Part shown: positions 4,610-5,361 of the stretch, piece by piece
Layout of the letters: every line of letters starts with the position of its first letter
Numbering within the stretch: position 1 is the first letter of the stretch
The notes under the pieces: model-generated
The model's database searches: none
What the model saw: only the letters and a program-made list of their open reading frames with translations
What the model was told of the DNA's origin: nothing
Made by a program: the position numbers and the translations under genes
Origin: Halomonas sp.
GTDB taxonomy: Bacteria > Pseudomonadota > Gammaproteobacteria > Pseudomonadales > Oleiphilaceae
DNA: 5,361 nt
NCBI GenBank assembly: GCA_007135745.1
Contig: SLIH01000346.1
Coordinates: forward strand, 1-5,361
Direction of reading: 5' to 3'

Positions 4610-5361
4610 ACCAACCACCGTTGCAGAGTGCCTTCACCAAACGCGCGAAGATTTTCCGCGCTCTGATCCACCATACGCTGTCGCGCTTCACGGCTCGCCC
4701 AGGCGCAATGGGGTGTAATCAACAGATTGGGTATGTCCGCTTCGAGCAGTGGATTTCCATTAACCGGGGGTTCCTCGGTCAGCACATCCATACCGGCACC
4801 AGCGATCGTGCCCTGACGAAGTGCATCCGCCAACGCCTTTTCATTCACGATGCCCCCGCGTGAGGTGTTCACCAGCAGCGACGAGGGCTTCATCCGCTTC
4901 AGCTCGGCTGCGCCGACCAGGTCTCGGGTTTCCTCACTCAAAAGACAATGAATGGAGAGGACATCGGCCTGGGGCAGTAGCTCCTCCAACGGCTCGCGCA
5001 CAAACTCATCCACAGGCCCGGGTGACTGCCCCGGCCGAGCTGCAATCCGTACATTCATGCCAAACGCCTGCCCCAATCTGGCCACCCCCTGCCCAAGGTC
5101 TCCGTAACCCAGCACCACAAGGGTCTTACCTTCAAGCTCCATGATCGGGTGATCCATGCGACAGAACATGGTGCTCTGCTGCCAGCGCCCCTGACGTACG
5201 TCCTCCACGTAATCCACAATCCGTCCGGCGAGAGCGAGAATCAGGGAGAACGTGTGCTGAACAACGATCGGACGGGCATAACGGATCGCGTTCACCACGC
5301 GAATCCCGCGAGCCCGCGCCGCTTCCAGGTCAATGTTGTTAACACCCGTGGCGGTCACCAC
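4606..5361 (-). CDS. D-isomer-specific 2-hydroxyacid dehydrogenase, glycerate dehydrogenase-like (5' end off the window)
   Basis: The visible part has 251 residues; roughly the first 60-70 of an expected 310-325 are missing beyond the right edge. The fragment opens within the substrate domain (VVTATGVNNIDLEAARARGI) and has the usual crossover VVQHTFSLILALAGRI (33-48). The NAD(P) Rossmann loop is LGYGDLGQG (84-92). The three catalytic residues are present: Arg168 in NTSRGG, Glu197 in DVLTEEPP and His218 in TPHCAWASREARQR (fragment numbering). The ending TPHxAWASREARQRxVDQ is typical of glycerate dehydrogenase/hydroxypyruvate reductase, which reduces hydroxypyruvate to D-glycerate. Other 2-oxoacids are possible because specificity residues are partly off the window. 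The position after the GxGxxG strand carries IAARPG (106-111), with Arg where NAD-dependent enzymes usually have Asp, hinting at NADPH use (inference). The stop TGA (4608-4606) overlaps the ATG of the methyltransferase gene. Confidence 0.9.
   Translation of the reverse strand: MVTATGVNNIDLEAARARGIRVVNAIRYARPIVVQHTFSLILALAGRIVDYVEDVRQGRWQQSTMFCRMDHPIMELEGKTLVVLGYGDLGQGVARLGQAFGMNVRIAARPGQSPGPVDEFVREPLEELLPQADVLSIHCLLSEETRDLVGAAELKRMKPSSLLVNTSRGGIVNEKALADALRQGTIAGAGMDVLTEEPPVNGNPLLEADIPNLLITPHCAWASREARQRMVDQSAENLRAFGEGTLQRWLV

Noticed and set aside
4393..4863. A 156-codon plus-strand open frame across the dehydrogenase/methyltransferase junction
   Set aside because: Its Pro/Arg/Ala-rich translation is typical of a shadow, and both genes on the other strand are well supported.

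Overview
This is a moderately GC-rich bacterial window, densely packed and with ordinary chromosomal gene order. Family resemblances (a GCS2-like ligase beside an M14-like gene, an orphan SBP_bac_3-type periplasmic protein with a PWSR motif, single- and double-domain cyclic-nucleotide-binding proteins) suggest a gammaproteobacterium, perhaps a marine or halophilic one of the Marinobacter kind. That is inference from protein style only; there is no rRNA or other taxonomic marker. I see no mobile element, CRISPR array, tRNA or rRNA.

Left block (1-1577, minus strand): a carboxylate-amine ligase of the GCS2 (glutamate-cysteine ligase-like) family. Its 3' end overlaps by 13 bp the start of a second gene that runs off the left edge. 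That 51-codon fragment looks like the N-terminus of an M14/succinylglutamate desuccinylase-like hydrolase, so the pair may be a ligase plus hydrolase acting on a small amide or peptide.

Middle block (1777-3118, plus strand): reading divergently from the ligase across a 199-bp spacer are two consecutive cyclic-nucleotide-binding (CRP-fold) proteins with no DNA-binding domain. The first has one domain with an intact phosphate-binding motif. The second has two domains: the first degenerate, the second lacking the ribose-contacting Glu. They look like a sensor/adaptor pair rather than transcription factors.

Right block (5361-3135, minus strand): a D-2-hydroxyacid dehydrogenase (5' end off the window) overlaps by ATGA a YtqB/MnmM-type tRNA wobble-uridine methyltransferase. 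A periplasmic solute-binding protein follows after 74 bp, with its own ribosome binding site and a possible promoter. It converges on the second cyclic-nucleotide gene across 16 bp, where a hairpin plus T-run makes a likely terminator for the minus strand.

Several starts were moved inward from the longest open frame: ligase to 1577, first cyclic-nucleotide protein to 1777, solute-binding protein to a GTG at 3968, methyltransferase to 4609. Nothing here amounts to a clearly new system. The best leads are the HTH-less cyclic-nucleotide pair, the ligase/M14 overlap and the MnmM-type enzyme in a likely gammaproteobacterium.
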